The position numbers and the translations under genes were made by a program. The notes below the pieces were generated by a model, which made no database searches, had not been told where the DNA came from, and saw only the letters and a program-made list of their open reading frames with translations. From Motacilla alba alba (lineage: Eukaryota > Chordata > Aves > Passeriformes > Motacillidae), in contig NC_052027.1 in the NCBI RefSeq assembly GCF_015832195.1, positions 16,984,149 to 17,048,148 on the forward strand: a DNA stretch of 64,000 bases. Direction: 5' to 3'. This document shows, one piece after another, positions 1 through 11,200 of the stretch; within the stretch, counting starts at the first letter, position 1; every line of letters starts with the position of its first letter.

Positions 1-38
1 GTGGACTGCTGGGCCATCGGCGTCATCATGTACATCCT
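1..38 (+). CDS. CAMKV: CAMKV exon (partial, kinase subdomain IX)
   Basis: The reading frame begins at base 1 (VDCWAIGVIMYI) and is cut by the window edge. The donor GTGAGT starts at 39. The split Leu codon CT|C is completed by the next exon. Confidence 0.9.
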
Positions 39-1131
39 GTGAGTGTGGGGTACGGGACAGGGTAGCTGCAAGGGCTCGGGGCTGGGGTGGTACTGAGCCC
101 CCCACCACATTCCCCAGCCTCTCGGGAAACCCGCCTTTCTACGAGGAGGCAGACGAGGATGACTATGAGAACCACGACAAGAACCTCTTCCGCAAAATCC
201 TGGCTGGGGACTATGAGTTCGACCCGCCCTACTGGGATGACATCTCGCAAGCGGGTGAGCCCAACGCTGGGGGGGTACGTGGGGTCCCTGTGTTGTCCCC
301 TAGCAGCACTGACTTCTCCCCCCGTGCCCCCAGCTAAGGAGCTGGTGACACGCCTGATGGAGGTGGAGCAGGACCAGAGGATCACAGCAGAGGAGGCCAT
401 CTCCCATGAGTGGTGAGCAGCTGCAGGGTCAGGTGGGGAGCCAGGGGGCTTTCTAGGGGCTGCTCACCCCTCACTGCCTCAACAGGATCTCTGGGAATGC
501 CGCCTCTGACAAGAACATCAAGGATGGCGTCTGTGCCCAGATCGAGAAGAACTTCGCCCGGGCCAAGTGGAAGGTGGGTGTAGGTGTGCCGTGCCTCCGT
601 GTCCCCTCTCAGCCAAGCCCGGTCCCCCACCATGGGGCTAAGAGCCTGGCGGGGCTGCCAGTCCCTGTCCCTCCGCCAGCCCCACACCCCCCCGTCTCTC
701 CCCCGCAGAAAGCCGTGCGAGTGACCACGCTCATGAAACGCCTGCGGGCTCCCGAGCAGACGGAGACGGCGGCAGCCCCGGCCCCGGCAGCGACCCCAGC
801 CCCGGCGGCGACTCCGGCCCCAGCGGCCACCCCGGCTCCGGCGGCGACCACGGCCCCGGCGGCGACTCCGGCCCCGGCGGCGACTCCGGCCGCCGCCCCG
901 GCTCCCGCCGCCGCGGCCGCGGAGCCCGCGGCCACAGAGTCCTCCACCGACACGGCCGCGGCCACGGCCCCCGCCGCGGAGCCCGCAGCCCCCTCCGCCA
1001 CCGCCCCGGAGCCCGCAGCCCCCGGCACGCCGCCCGCCGCCGCGCAGCCCCCGGCCCCCGGCACGCCGCCCGCCGCCACATGTAACGAGGTCGGGGCCGC
1101 CGCCGAGCCCCCCGGCGAGCAGAGCGGCTGA
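1..1131 (+). CDS. CAMKV: CAMKV, CaM kinase-like vesicle-associated pseudokinase (3' part, five exons)
   Basis: The coding pieces 1-38, 118-254, 334-412, 486-573 and 709-1131 join in frame at GT-AG junctions to give the C-terminal 254 residues; the 5' part lies outside the window. The first residues, VDCWAIGVIMYILLSGNPPF, are kinase subdomain IX (DxWxxG) of the CaMK fold. Next come the acidic EEADEDDYENHDKNLF stretch, the subdomain XI region ending QDQRITAEEAISHEW, and a CaM-binding-like segment (KNFARAKWKKAVRVTTLMKR) typical of CAMKV. After that the protein becomes a low-complexity Ala/Pro/Thr tail, where mammalian CAMKV carries TPATDGS-type repeats. In mammals CAMKV is a catalytically dead, vesicle- and membrane-associated calmodulin-binding protein of neurons that supports dendritic spines. 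The kinase core is nearly identical to the human protein as I remember it, whereas the tail diverges strongly. The stop codon is at 1129-1131. Confidence 0.95.
118..254 (+). CDS. CAMKV: CAMKV exon, kinase C-lobe
   Basis: The acceptor TCCCCAG ends at 117 and the donor GTGAGC starts at 255. The exon encodes the LSGNPPFY motif through YWDDISQA. It leaves one base of a split Ala codon (G|CT). Confidence 0.93.
334..412 (+). CDS. CAMKV: CAMKV exon, kinase subdomain XI
   Basis: The acceptor CCCCCAG ends at 333 and the donor GTGAGC starts at 413. It encodes AKELVTRLMEVEQDQRITAE and the conserved HEW end of the kinase fold; the Trp codon is split TG|G. Confidence 0.93.
486..573 (+). CDS. CAMKV: CAMKV exon, post-kinase regulatory segment
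   Basis: The acceptor AACAG ends at 485 and the donor GTGGGT starts at 574. It encodes ISGNAASDKNIKDGV through NFARAKWK, the start of the autoinhibitory and calmodulin-binding region of CaMK relatives. Confidence 0.93.
709..1131 (+). CDS. CAMKV: CAMKV last coding exon with Pro/Ala/Thr tail
   Basis: The acceptor CCCCGCAG ends at 708. The exon opens with KAVRVTTLMKRLRAPEQ, conserved in CAMKV, then runs into a 120-residue tail made mostly of Ala, Pro and Thr and ends AAEPPGEQSG-stop. Its GC content is far higher than that of the upstream exons. The reading frame is supported by the phase-0 junction and by the TGA lying just before the 3' UTR. Confidence 0.92.
   Translation, partial: KAVRVTTLMKRLRAPEQTETAAAPAPAATPAPAATPAPAATPAPAATTAPAATPAPAATPAAAPAPAAAAAEPAATESSTDTAAATAPAAEPAAPSATAPEPAAPGTPPAAAQPPAPGTPPAATCNEVGAAAEPPGEQSG
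778..885 (+). repeat. 18-bp coding minisatellite (PAPAAT x6) in the CAMKV tail
   Basis: Six consecutive 18-bp units encode PAPAAT; the fifth reads TAPAAT. Third positions vary between units, so the peptide repeat is conserved better than the DNA. Further imperfect Ala/Pro repeats follow to about 1080, including two copies of PGTPPAA. Confidence 0.95.
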
Positions 1132-1690
1132 GCGGCCCCCGCGCCCCCTGTACATAGCCCCGGCATGGCCCCAGCCCCGCCTGCGCCCCCTTTTCTACGT
1201 GCCCCGCCGGAGAGCCGGCCGCGGGGCAGAGCCCTGCATGGCGCCCGTTCCCCCACGTCCCCCCAGCTCTCTCAGTCTGTCCCCCGCCGCCGTCCCCTCC
1301 CCCGGGGATGCCCAGAGAGGCGGGGCAGCCCCCCTCGGCCGCACGCCCCGCAGCGCTGGGGGGGCGTCGCGGGGCCCCCCGGGACACGCGTGCATGTGCG
1401 GGACCGCGGGCGGGGCCGCCCGGGACGGAGCGGGGGCCGTCCCGGAGACCCCCTCTCCGTCCCGGGACCCCCGGGGGGGAACGCGGGGACCCCCGCCCGG
1501 GGGCAGCCACGCGGCCCCCCACGGGTTGTGCCTGGAGGACCCCCGCTGCCCCCCCGGTCCCCCTCCCCGGCCCCCGCTTCCCTCCTCGCAGCTGCATGCC
1601 TGCAGGGCCGGCTCTGCCCGCGGCTGCCGCCGCCGCCCCGCGCCCCGCCGCTGTATCTCTGGCAAATAAAGACCCCGCTGAGGACAAACT
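1132..1690 (+). other. CAMKV: CAMKV 3' UTR with polyadenylation signal
   Basis: This is a very C-rich untranslated stretch with no conserved frame. A canonical AATAAA lies at 1665-1670, so cleavage is expected around 1685-1695. No other feature was seen in it. Confidence 0.8.
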
Positions 1691-1699
1691 GAGACAGCA

Positions 1700-2120
1700 C
1701 CAGCGCCGCCTGCCCGCTCTCTCTGTGGGGCCGGGGCTCTGCCGCGCCTGCCGGCAGCACGGCGCTGAGCGAGACGCGGCGGGCTGGGAGCGGCAGCGCT
1801 GCACGGGCAGCGAGGGCAGCGGGAGCCGTGAGCGCCTGCCGCCGGGAAGGGTCCCGGGAAGGATCCCGGGTAGGATCCCGGGAAGGATCCCGGGTGTCGC
1901 CGCGGGGCAGGGCCGGGCGGGCGGGGCCCCGGGGCAAGCCCCGCCCACTCCCACAGACCCCGCCCCGAACACTCCAGATGCCACGCCCACTCGATCCAGC
2001 CCCGCTCTTGGCCCCGGCGCGGGATCCCCCGAGGTCACTTCCGGGACGGGCCGGAAGCGGCGCGCTCGCGGTCGCGTTTGAACGGCGCGGGGCCGCGCGG
2101 CTGCTCCGGCCCGGGCCGCC
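1700..2120 (+). promoter_or_regulatory. TRAIP: TRAIP promoter, CpG-rich with ETS-type sites and a CHR-like element
   Basis: The segment before the TRAIP start codon is rich in GC and CpG and has no TATA box. Two ETS-type cores face each other, ACTTCCGG at 2037-2044 and CCGGAAG at 2051-2057. TTTGAA, the consensus of the cell-cycle homology region bound by MuvB/DREAM, lies at 2077-2082, about 40 bp before the ATG. A CHR would fit TRAIP, whose expression rises in proliferating cells, but this is inferred from motifs only. The transcription start cannot be placed exactly. Confidence 0.55.
1844..1894. repeat. 12-bp tandem repeat (GGGAAGGATCCC x4)
   Basis: Four head-to-tail 12-bp units lie between the CAMKV polyadenylation signal and the TRAIP start. 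Units 2 and 4 are identical; units 1 and 3 differ from them by one base each. Each unit is close to palindromic around GGATCC. Confidence 0.9.
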
Positions 2121-2218
2121 ATGCCCATCCGCGCCCACTGCACCATCTGCTCCGACTTCTTCGACAACGAGCGGGACGTGGCGGCCGTGCCGTGCGGGCA
2201 CACCTTCCACCAGGCCTG
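2121..2218 (+). CDS. TRAIP: TRAIP exon 1 (RING, first half)
   Basis: It encodes MPIRAHCTICSDFF through CGHTFHQA. The donor GTGAGC starts at 2219 and splits a zinc-binding Cys codon, TG|C (C33). Confidence 0.95.
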
Positions 2219-5200
2219 GTGAGCGCCGGGGCGGGCGGGGCCTCGGGCCGGGCCGTGAGCTGTCAGCCACGGGCACCTTCTGTGGCCCCGCGCGAGGGCT
2301 CGGAGGCGGTCACGGAGCCGCCGCAGCAGGCCGGGCCGGGCCGGGCACACGTCTGAACGGGCTGGCCCGGGAGGCGGTGCAGTCGCCGTCCCTGGAGGTC
2401 TTCACGGAAAGACTGGATGTGGCGCTTGGCGCCGCGGTGATCGGTCATGGGGTGGACTCGGTGATCTCGGATCTTTTCCGGCCTAATTGCTTCTGTGCTT
2501 CTGTCGCTGCGCTGCCTGCGGGCTCCCTTCTCCGGAAGAGCCAGTGTCACAGGGTGTTTGGAGGGAGTGATGTTGGGTTATGGTGAAGGTGCCCTGCTAA
2601 TTCCATGCTTTTCTAGGACTGTGTTGCGAATGTCTGTGTTGAAAGGAAGTGGTTCTTCTCAGGAAATAAACTTTGTGCGGGGAGAGGGTGGGCATTTGCT
2701 TTCCTGGCTAACGAGCTTGGAGAGCACCACGGGTGTGATTGTCACTTGTCGCTCAGCAGCGCTGCTCGGGCCTGCTCTCTGCCAGCAGCCAGCGGAGCAG
2801 GGAGAGCTTCCAAAGGTAACCCGCCAGCTCCAAATCATTACCTGCTCCCAAAATAAACCTTTCCAGCGTGACGTGGTGGCTTGGTTGCAGAATGCATTAG
2901 TCGGTGTCCTGGGGAGCCCGGCAGGTTTGCGCTCATCAGCCAGAGCAGAGCCCAGCCCGGCGCCCCTCGCGCAGAGCTCCGTGTCCAGCGGGACCCCTCG
3001 GAGCTGCCTGAGCTGGAGCTGGCTGAGCTGGAGCTGGCTGAGCTGGAGCTGGCTGCTGCTCCTGATAGAGCGGCTCCCGCGCGCATCCACTCGCTCCTGC
3101 GAAGCGGCAGCTCTTCATTGCCTGTCTCCCAGAGAGATCTGAGCTCTGCAGAAGCTCTGCCCTGTTAAAGATAAGCTCACATGCTAAATTCAGCCAGGAA
3201 TTGTCTTGGAGATGCGGGTGGAGCATGCGTGTGGAACACGGAGCTCCTGCCGGCCGCAGCGCTGGACTGAAGGTTCGCAGTTCTGCTCAGTGTGTGACGA
3301 GGAGTCCCATCCTGCTGTCTCCTGGGGAGCTGGGGCACGGCCCCTGGAAGCAGTGCTCCAGGACTGTAAGGATTTACTGTGTTTTCCTTTTCTTTCTCAG
3401 CCTCTTCCAGTGGTTTGACACCGCACCGAGCCGGACGTGCCCGCAGTGCAGAAACCAGGTAAAGCCATCCCCTGTGCGCACCTGCGGCACCAAGGAGCCG
3501 TGGCCTGCGGTGATGTCAGAAAAAGGCTCGTGGTAAAAAGCAGAGGGACTTTGAGAGGAACTCCCCTCCACAGCCCTTGGGCTCGCAGTGGGCTGAGGGA
3601 GCCCTGCCGTTGTCTGTGCTGCAGCTCCTTTCAAAAGGGGCTATGGGTTTTTGCAGCTTTTACTCAGGCTGGGTGAGCATTGACGTGGTGACAGGAGGGG
3701 CTGCAAGGGCTTAATGGGGCCCCTGGCTGGTGTTTCTGGTGTGCCCAGCCCATTGCTGTCAGGTGAACAGCCCCTTCTGCTGCACGTGGGCCTTACAACC
3801 CCTCCTGGCTTAGCACTGCTCGACCCTCCCTTGAGAAAAGTGATGGCTGGGGAGAGAAGGAAGGATAGGAAGCTGAGCCTTGGGTTTCCATTGGCTTAAC
3901 TGGGACCTGAATGTCTTTGAAGTCCCTTGTGTCACCAGCCTTCATACCACCAGTGGGTCTTGGCACGTGGTGGCTACAGGAGATGTTTCCTCGCTCTCAG
4001 ATGTAAATTTTTAGCCAGCTGCTGCTTGGGCTTATTCTGTGCTCGTGCTTCTTTCCTCCTCTCAAGGTCTTGGCCCTTGTTCCTTCCCTGACTTGTTGAT
4101 TCCCTCTGTTCTTCTCTGCCTCTTACATCTCTGGGTTACCATGGAGTTATCGCGAAATAACATCTTCTGTGGCAGTAACCATGCAATTAGCTGGTGTCAT
4201 GACTGTATATAATACTTAAAACACAAAGCTGTAACTGCATGGGGGAGGTGTGGAGAGCTATCAAATTCAATTACAGCACCTTCTGCCTGCAGAAAGCAGC
4301 ACGTACTTCTGTCTTAGGATTTGGCATCATGTTAGCTCAGCATCAGCTGCTTTGGGCTGAGCTGCCAGAGAACAGACTGCGCTCGATTCAGAAATGTCTG
4401 AATCTTTCTGCTGCGGCTCAGGAGCTTGGCTGGAGTCACACTCCCCGAAACTGAGTGGGGGGTCTGCTGCTGTGCTGTTGAGCCAAAGCAGAGCATCACC
4501 ACTAATGGTGTCAAACACGTGATCTGATTTGCCTTTCATGGCCTTGTCACAAGACAGTACCTTCTCCCCCTCCATCTGTCTTCCATATCTGTTGTTTCCA
4601 TATTTGTGCCCATCAAACTCTTCTGTCTCCTGTGTTTAGGTCAGCAAAAGACACATCATCAGTAAGCTGTTTTTTGATGTTACTCTGGATGAGCAAGCAG
4701 CGCCGGATGCTGAGACCTTGCAGGTAACTTGATGGGGGAGTTCTTTCCTCATGTGATGCTTCAGCCTCCTGGGAGGGTGGCCTGGCCTGTCCTCTGCCAG
4801 CAGGTGCTTCCCGAGCTGGAGCGTGCCGTGCTCATGTGTCTGACCTGAAGCATATCAGTCTCTGTGGTGATTTAGCATTCCCTCTGACCAAATCCCATGC
4901 GGTGACTCAAGGAGCCTCCTCTACTTCCTGCTCTTCCTTCTGCTTCTCACTTTACCTGGAAACCTCGTGAAACACCATCACATCAGACTGCCGTTCCTCC
5001 CTTGGGAATGAGGGTACAGAGCTGTTCCCGAGGGCAGGAGAAGGGAAATCCCAGATGCAGTGAATTGCTGCTGGTACTTGTGGTGTGGTTGTGTGTGAGT
5101 CCTGCTAATCCCTCTGGAAAGAACGGGCCGTTGGAGGAACCTTCTGTGCAGGGAGATTGTTTGTGCAGGTTGAGGGATGTGGGGCTGGGTGACAAGGTCA

Positions 5201-8200
5201 TGATCCCCCAAGAGAGATCAGGAAAGGAACTGCCTGAAGCCACACCAGCAGCAATGAACAACGTGGAGGCTGGGTCCTGGCAGGATCCTGGTGGAGCTGG
5301 GATGTTGGGTGGTGTGCTCCAAGGGCCACCTTTGGGTGCGGAGAGTTGGGTGTGAGTAGGGATAAACGCAGAGTGGCTGTTGCACGTTCTCCTTTGTGTA
5401 GTGTGGATGAAACAGGGCTCCTTCTGTCTTGGAATTATCTGTTCCAAAAAAAGGGTGGCCGGTTGACCTTGGTATAACGGGATACTTGTACCCTCTTGTG
5501 TTTAGAAGCAGCATGTGCAGCAATTACCATAATTAGCAGTTGCCATGACAATTCTATATGTACTTCGTATGTCTTTAAAATAAAGCCAGCCAGACTAGAA
5601 TGTCAGTAGCACTGTCTTTCTCCAAGATCAGCAGTAACAAATCCGAAGAGCAAAGTGTGCAGAGGAGTGGAGGAGCATCTCTGGGCCCTGGGAGCCGTGT
5701 GCCCTCACAGCAGATACACATTTCCTTTTTGTATGGATTGAGATCCGTTCCCGCGGGCGTGATGAGATGGGTGACTTGGAATGGGTTGTCTGGAGAGAAT
5801 CGCCCTAGAAAATCTTCCTGTTCTCTCTCACCCCCACCCTAGCATCCAAAATGGGCTCCCCCAGCCTTCCGCTCCAGGCAGGCCGTGCAGAACTGCTCCC
5901 TTGCTCAAGGGCAGGACTGTGGAGCTGCTCCTGCACAACAAACTTACTGGTAACTCCTCCTGCTCCTGTAAATCTTGTGTGTATGTGTCAGAGCAACATC
6001 TAGCCTCAGTGTACAGCCTGCTTAATGAGGGCTCTGAGGTCACCAACAGAAAGAACCAAAATTCTTTTCTGAGTAAATCAGCATCATTAGCTTGTGTGGG
6101 TATTCACTGCTGTGTGCACTGTACAGGCTGCTGCTGCAGCCAGTTTCATGTGGTGTGCTGCCTTGTTTCTGGAGGACATGAGTACCTTAAGAACACAGAT
6201 GCCATGTTCACGATGGGCAAGGGACTAATGTCCACCTAGATGTGAGATCCGCCTGTGGTGGAGTGTCTGATTCTGGCCAGGAAGCAGTTCAAAGTGAACA
6301 CATGGTGGGCCAAGCCTGGGTTCTTCATAAGATAAGAACTTCTGTCATCATCAGCCAGAAGCAACTTCACCTGAGGAAGAAAAAAAAAAATCCAAGGCTT
6401 GTGATGAACCACTGGGCCCTCCAAGAGCCTGGGCATAGAGTGGTGTTCGTCTCTGTAATCAACTGGAACTGTATCTGCAGCCCACAGCTGTCTTGGAATG
6501 AGTATTTGGCCTCCTGCCATGAAAAGGATGTGCTAGAAAGCAAAGTGTGTAGCTGTGGTCTGCTTGTCATCTTGGGGTGACAAGCTTGGGATTCTCTTTG
6601 GAGAACCAGTCTTTGGCACCCAGTGAAGTGGTTGGAAGAGCTCCCTCATGATCTGAAACCCCTTCCTGTTGTTGCAGAATTAGCCAAATTATCTTTTGTA
6701 ATTGTCTTTGTTTGTGTTTCTCACTGTCGCTGTTACTCAGAAATGTTTGCAGTCACAGGAGTGCCGGGGCTGTTTTGCTTTCCACCCCCAGGCTAAAACT
6801 TCAATCAAAACACCAGGGGGACCCTGGATCCCTGGAGTAGCTGCAGACCACAGGCTAAGTGTCCGGCCATTTCTTTCATTACTGAACCTGGGTTTAGCCT
6901 ATACTGAATTTAAAGATGGTCCTTGTGAGCAGAACAGTCTCTGTGTGGCTGTTCCCAGAGCAGGAAAAGGGTGAGTTTTGGAGTGTAACACCTCAGTGAG
7001 TCTGTCAAGAGCTGCTTATGATCTGGGGAGTGCAGACTTCTTCCAAATGAGATTTCAGCTTGGTGAAGAGGAGGTGGGGGGAGGATTCCTGCCTGTAAAC
7101 CTGCTGGGGAAGGTAGAAGCCTTGGAGGACAGCTGTCTGTTTGTGGTCAGGATATATTCGTTTGATCTTGGGAAAATGTGGTCTTGTAACTCAGTCTGGC
7201 AGAGAGAGGAGAGCTTCTCTCAGAGGAGAGAAAATTGGGAGCGGCTTTTAGGAGCTGTGGTGGAGGATGAGGGATTTCAGATTAAGTTGATGAATGAGGT
7301 AATGTTACATAGCTGCCTGAAGTAGCCCAGGGTTTCTTTGCTATCATGATAATTAGCACATCTTGTGAGCCCACTAATCGTTCCTGAATAGGACTCTGAG
7401 GAAGCTGCTTCAGAATAGTTCCTGCAGCAGAGTTAATTCCACATTAGCCCTCCAGCAGTTGTGCCCCTTGGGGCAAATCCCAGTCAGCTCTGCTAGGCTT
7501 TGCATTTAGTCCCTTCTGCTTTCCAAGCTTTACATCCCACATTCCCTTTCCTGCCTTTATTGTCACTAGCAGAGCCCTAGCTACAGTCCTGTCAGAGCTG
7601 TGGTCACTGCTGGTGCTATTCTCGGCTCAGATTTGCATGTAGCATTCCGGGTTGCACAGATTTGTGTGCCTGTGTTGGCATTTTATTGTGGTTTTATTCC
7701 ACTGCAGTTCCTGCCTGACTTGTTATGTGCTTTCCTCTGCAGTTCTCTAACACAGCTTTTAAAGTCATCTTCTGTTGACTCTTTCCTGCATATATTTATC
7801 TCTCTGGTTTTTCTTTTAAATATACATATAGATATATAGATATAAATAGCCTCTCTTTTTAACCTCTCTACATTTCCTTTGGCTATTCGCCAGTGTTAAA
7901 TTATATTGCTTCATTTTCTCTCATTTAAACTACAGGGCATCTGCTGCCTCCTTCTGATCCTTGATGAAGGCGTTAGAAATAGTTGATGTTGCTCAGACCC
8001 TTGCGGTACCCCGGAGATTTTGTGCGCTCTCAGCTGGTGTATTATGGATTGGTTTCTCAGTGATCTGTTTCCAGCCATTCGATTGAGCTGTTAGCAAATA
8101 TCAGCATCCTGAACTGCAGTGACTTCAGTGTCTGTCAGCATGTTTGAGTGCATGCTTCGTTACCTTTTCAGGTGTTTGGCTGTGCTCTCCTGTCTCCCAC

Positions 8201-11200
8201 CTCCATCCGATTGAAGTTCACTTCAGTTTAAAGAACTCTCAGTAATCCACTTAGTCTGGCAACATCCCTCCCTTATTGCCTTGTTTAGGTAAAACATTAT
8301 AAAAATTGTTCTTGCCTGACTTCCTGTGTTTCCCTGAGAGCCTTCCAAAATTATTCAGCTAAAACAGGATGACTGACGGTGTGAGAAACACAAGGTTGAC
8401 AAGGCTAAGATGAAGCTGCGATCCTCTCTTCTCCCCCTGAAGAATGCCGGTTGGAGGTGCTCTTTCCGTTCCCTGTGATAATCCAGGGTGTAACTCCGTG
8501 CTTGTTGTTTCCATATCCCCTCCTTAGTACCTGCCTGGTCCAAAAGTCCTGCTGAGAAACCTCTTGGGTCTTTTTAAGCATCTCTGCAGGGCATTTCCTA
8601 ATGCGCTTTTCTGTGCTGTGTTTCAGAATGAACTGGACAAGGTGAAGGCCCAGCTCTCCTTGAAAGGTGAGTTCCTGCAGCCTGCAGGGGATCAGCAGCT
8701 CCTGGGCTCTGCCTGTGCCAGGTGGCTTGCCCAGGTCTGAGGAGCCCCTGTGCAGAGGCCACCCCTGTCTGAAGCCCAGGGCATGGTTCAGGCTGCAAAC
8801 TGTTTCACTAGAGCAGCTTCTTTGGAGCTTTTTCTGAGGCGGGAACACCTACGGTGACGCAAAGGTTATGTGACAGAGCCCGAGTCCACAGCCTGGCCCA
8901 GCTCTGCTGTAACTCAGGAGTTGACTGTGATTTTAGACAAGTAAATGCTTTTTTTTTGCCCCCTTCCTAATCACAAGCTTACAGAATTGCAGCAAAGCTC
9001 TATCTGGAGCAAGATTGAAAGCAAAAGCCTTGGTTTGCTTGCTGGGAAACTCACAGCTGCCTTTGGCAAAGGCTCATTCCCTCCAACAGATGAGAGGGTG
9101 AAAGTGGTGTCCAAAAGCAGCAGTGGGAAGGCTTTGGATTTGTTTGGCTGTTGCAGTGCCACATGTGTTGCGCGAGGAGCAGACGGAGTTCAGTGTGCAC
9201 GCACTTCCATCTTCCCATCTTTAATTTTAGAGGATGTTTGAGGGAGGCAGGAAAAGCAAAAGCCCTGGAGACTTGTCGATGGGTTTTAAGCATCGTCTGT
9301 AGGCAGCCTGTCATCAGAACATGAGTCATGAGCAGCAAAAGGAAAATGTCAGTCTAAGTGACAGAAATCCTAAAACATGCTAGCAGAAGGGTAAAAAAAT
9401 GTTTAAAGAATGCTGGGGGCTCACCCACGCCCCAAGAGTTGTCTTTCCTCTGCGTTCCCTGCGTGCACGAGACAGACATGAATAGCCAGTAGATTGAGGA
9501 TTCGGTCCTTAGCCTGAGAGTAGAATTGGATGGTCTGCACGTCTCTATTCTGAGGCCTGTTCTCCTGCCAGCTTGGTTGAGTTTAGTGACTTGGTAGAGA
9601 GCCAGATCTTCTGGGGAAGGTGGCTGGGATTCTTGCTAGGATATTATCCAAGAAAAACTGCTTGAAGGCCTGCTAATCTTCTCGGCTTCTGGTGAGTAGA
9701 GGTTGGGTTTGACATTCCCTGTCCCATTCTCTTTTCATACTGGAGATGCGAAGCTGCTTCCCACCTCCTGCCTCCTTTGCCGTGGGTACTCTGCTCTCTG
9801 CTGGTTCCTGTGTATAAGTTCTCCCTGTGAAGCTGTGCTCTGCTCTGTGTGCTGCAGAGGAGCTGTGGAGCTGCCAGGCTCTGAGCAGCCTGCAAATGGC
9901 TCGAGAGGTGCTGAGCTCCGAGCAGGCTCTGTGGGAGGCACTCTGAATGAGCTGAAAACTCATTCCTGCAGCACGGAGGGGTTTGATTCCTGCCATCTGC
10001 CTCTGGGCAGCTGGGAACGGAGGAGGGGGAAGCCCTAACTCTTCCAGTGGGTGTGGAGTCCCTGCAAATGCAAGGGAGTGTCTCCAGGCACTGCCTCTGG
10101 TGGGAAAGGGTTATTCAGATCAGTGGAGAAGCCACTGATCTGAGCTACCCGCGTGCTTCTGCTGGAACATGTTCCTGTCTTGTTCCTTGGTCCCACATGG
10201 CTCTTTTACTCCCTGATTGAACAGTGCAGCTTCACTGCAGGTCATGCTTCCACAGGATGTGGAGGCAGAATTTGAAATTGGATGGCTTGCAAGGAGAACA
10301 AGCTTTTTAGAAAGGCGGTCTTTGGCTCCCTACTATTGCCAGGCTGGAGCCACAGGCAATTTTAGCAAAGACTGAAGATGCTGAGCTTGAAGGGTTTACC
10401 CTGCCCTCAGCAGGGTTAGGTGGAGGGGTTCCTGCTTTCCCTCATTACCCAACTGCTCTGAGCTTCTCAATGGCTGTTCCCTGCTTGTCTGGCAACTCCT
10501 GATAGTGGTTGTTGCTTTCTGACCTCTCCTTCCCTTGTCTCCACAAAACAAATTGAAATCTGGTGGTGGTTTCCACCACCTTCTCTCTGGTGGTCAGAGG
10601 CATGTGCTTTGCTCCTGGATTGCCAGGGGGAGGGATGCAAAGGTTTTGTGACCTACAAAAAGTGGGCACCTGGGGAATCTGCTTAAGCTGTCATGTGTCC
10701 TGTGGTGTCCCCAGTGTCACTGCCTCCTGCCCTTTGATGTAGATGCTGTGGTTAGTGAGGGCGCGTGCAGCAGCTTGGTGAACCCCTGCATACAGTTGCC
10801 CAGTGGCCCCCAAAAGGGTTCCTGACACGTAAGATTCCGTGTGGAGAGGATGGATGCAAAGCTCTCTTCTCCAGCTCTGTGACAGCTTGGTGTAACTTGA
10901 GAGGAATTATTTCCTCGTGCAAGCCTGGCTTTGAGAAAACGCAAGAGTTAAGATACATCATCTTAATGCTAGCAGGGCTGGCACTGGAAAGCTATTAAAG
11001 GGAATTTTTTATCTTTAGTAAAGAAATCTTGAAGCCTGCTGGCACTGAGAGAAGCAGTTGCTCAGTACAGACCCTGGTGCAGACGCCACTTGGAGAAATG
11101 GCTCTCTCCAGGAATGGCCGAACCCTGGCAGCCTGGAGCTGAGCCTGCCAGCAGGCTGTGTGCTCCTGCTGCTGTGCTGCAGCTGGAGTCTGGGTCACCA

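Noticed and set aside
731..2350. Long open frame on the minus strand across the CAMKV tail and TRAIP promoter (539 codons)
   Set aside because: It lies opposite a verified CAMKV exon in sequence so GC-rich that stop codons are rare. Its product is low-complexity Arg/Gly/Pro with no recognisable domain.
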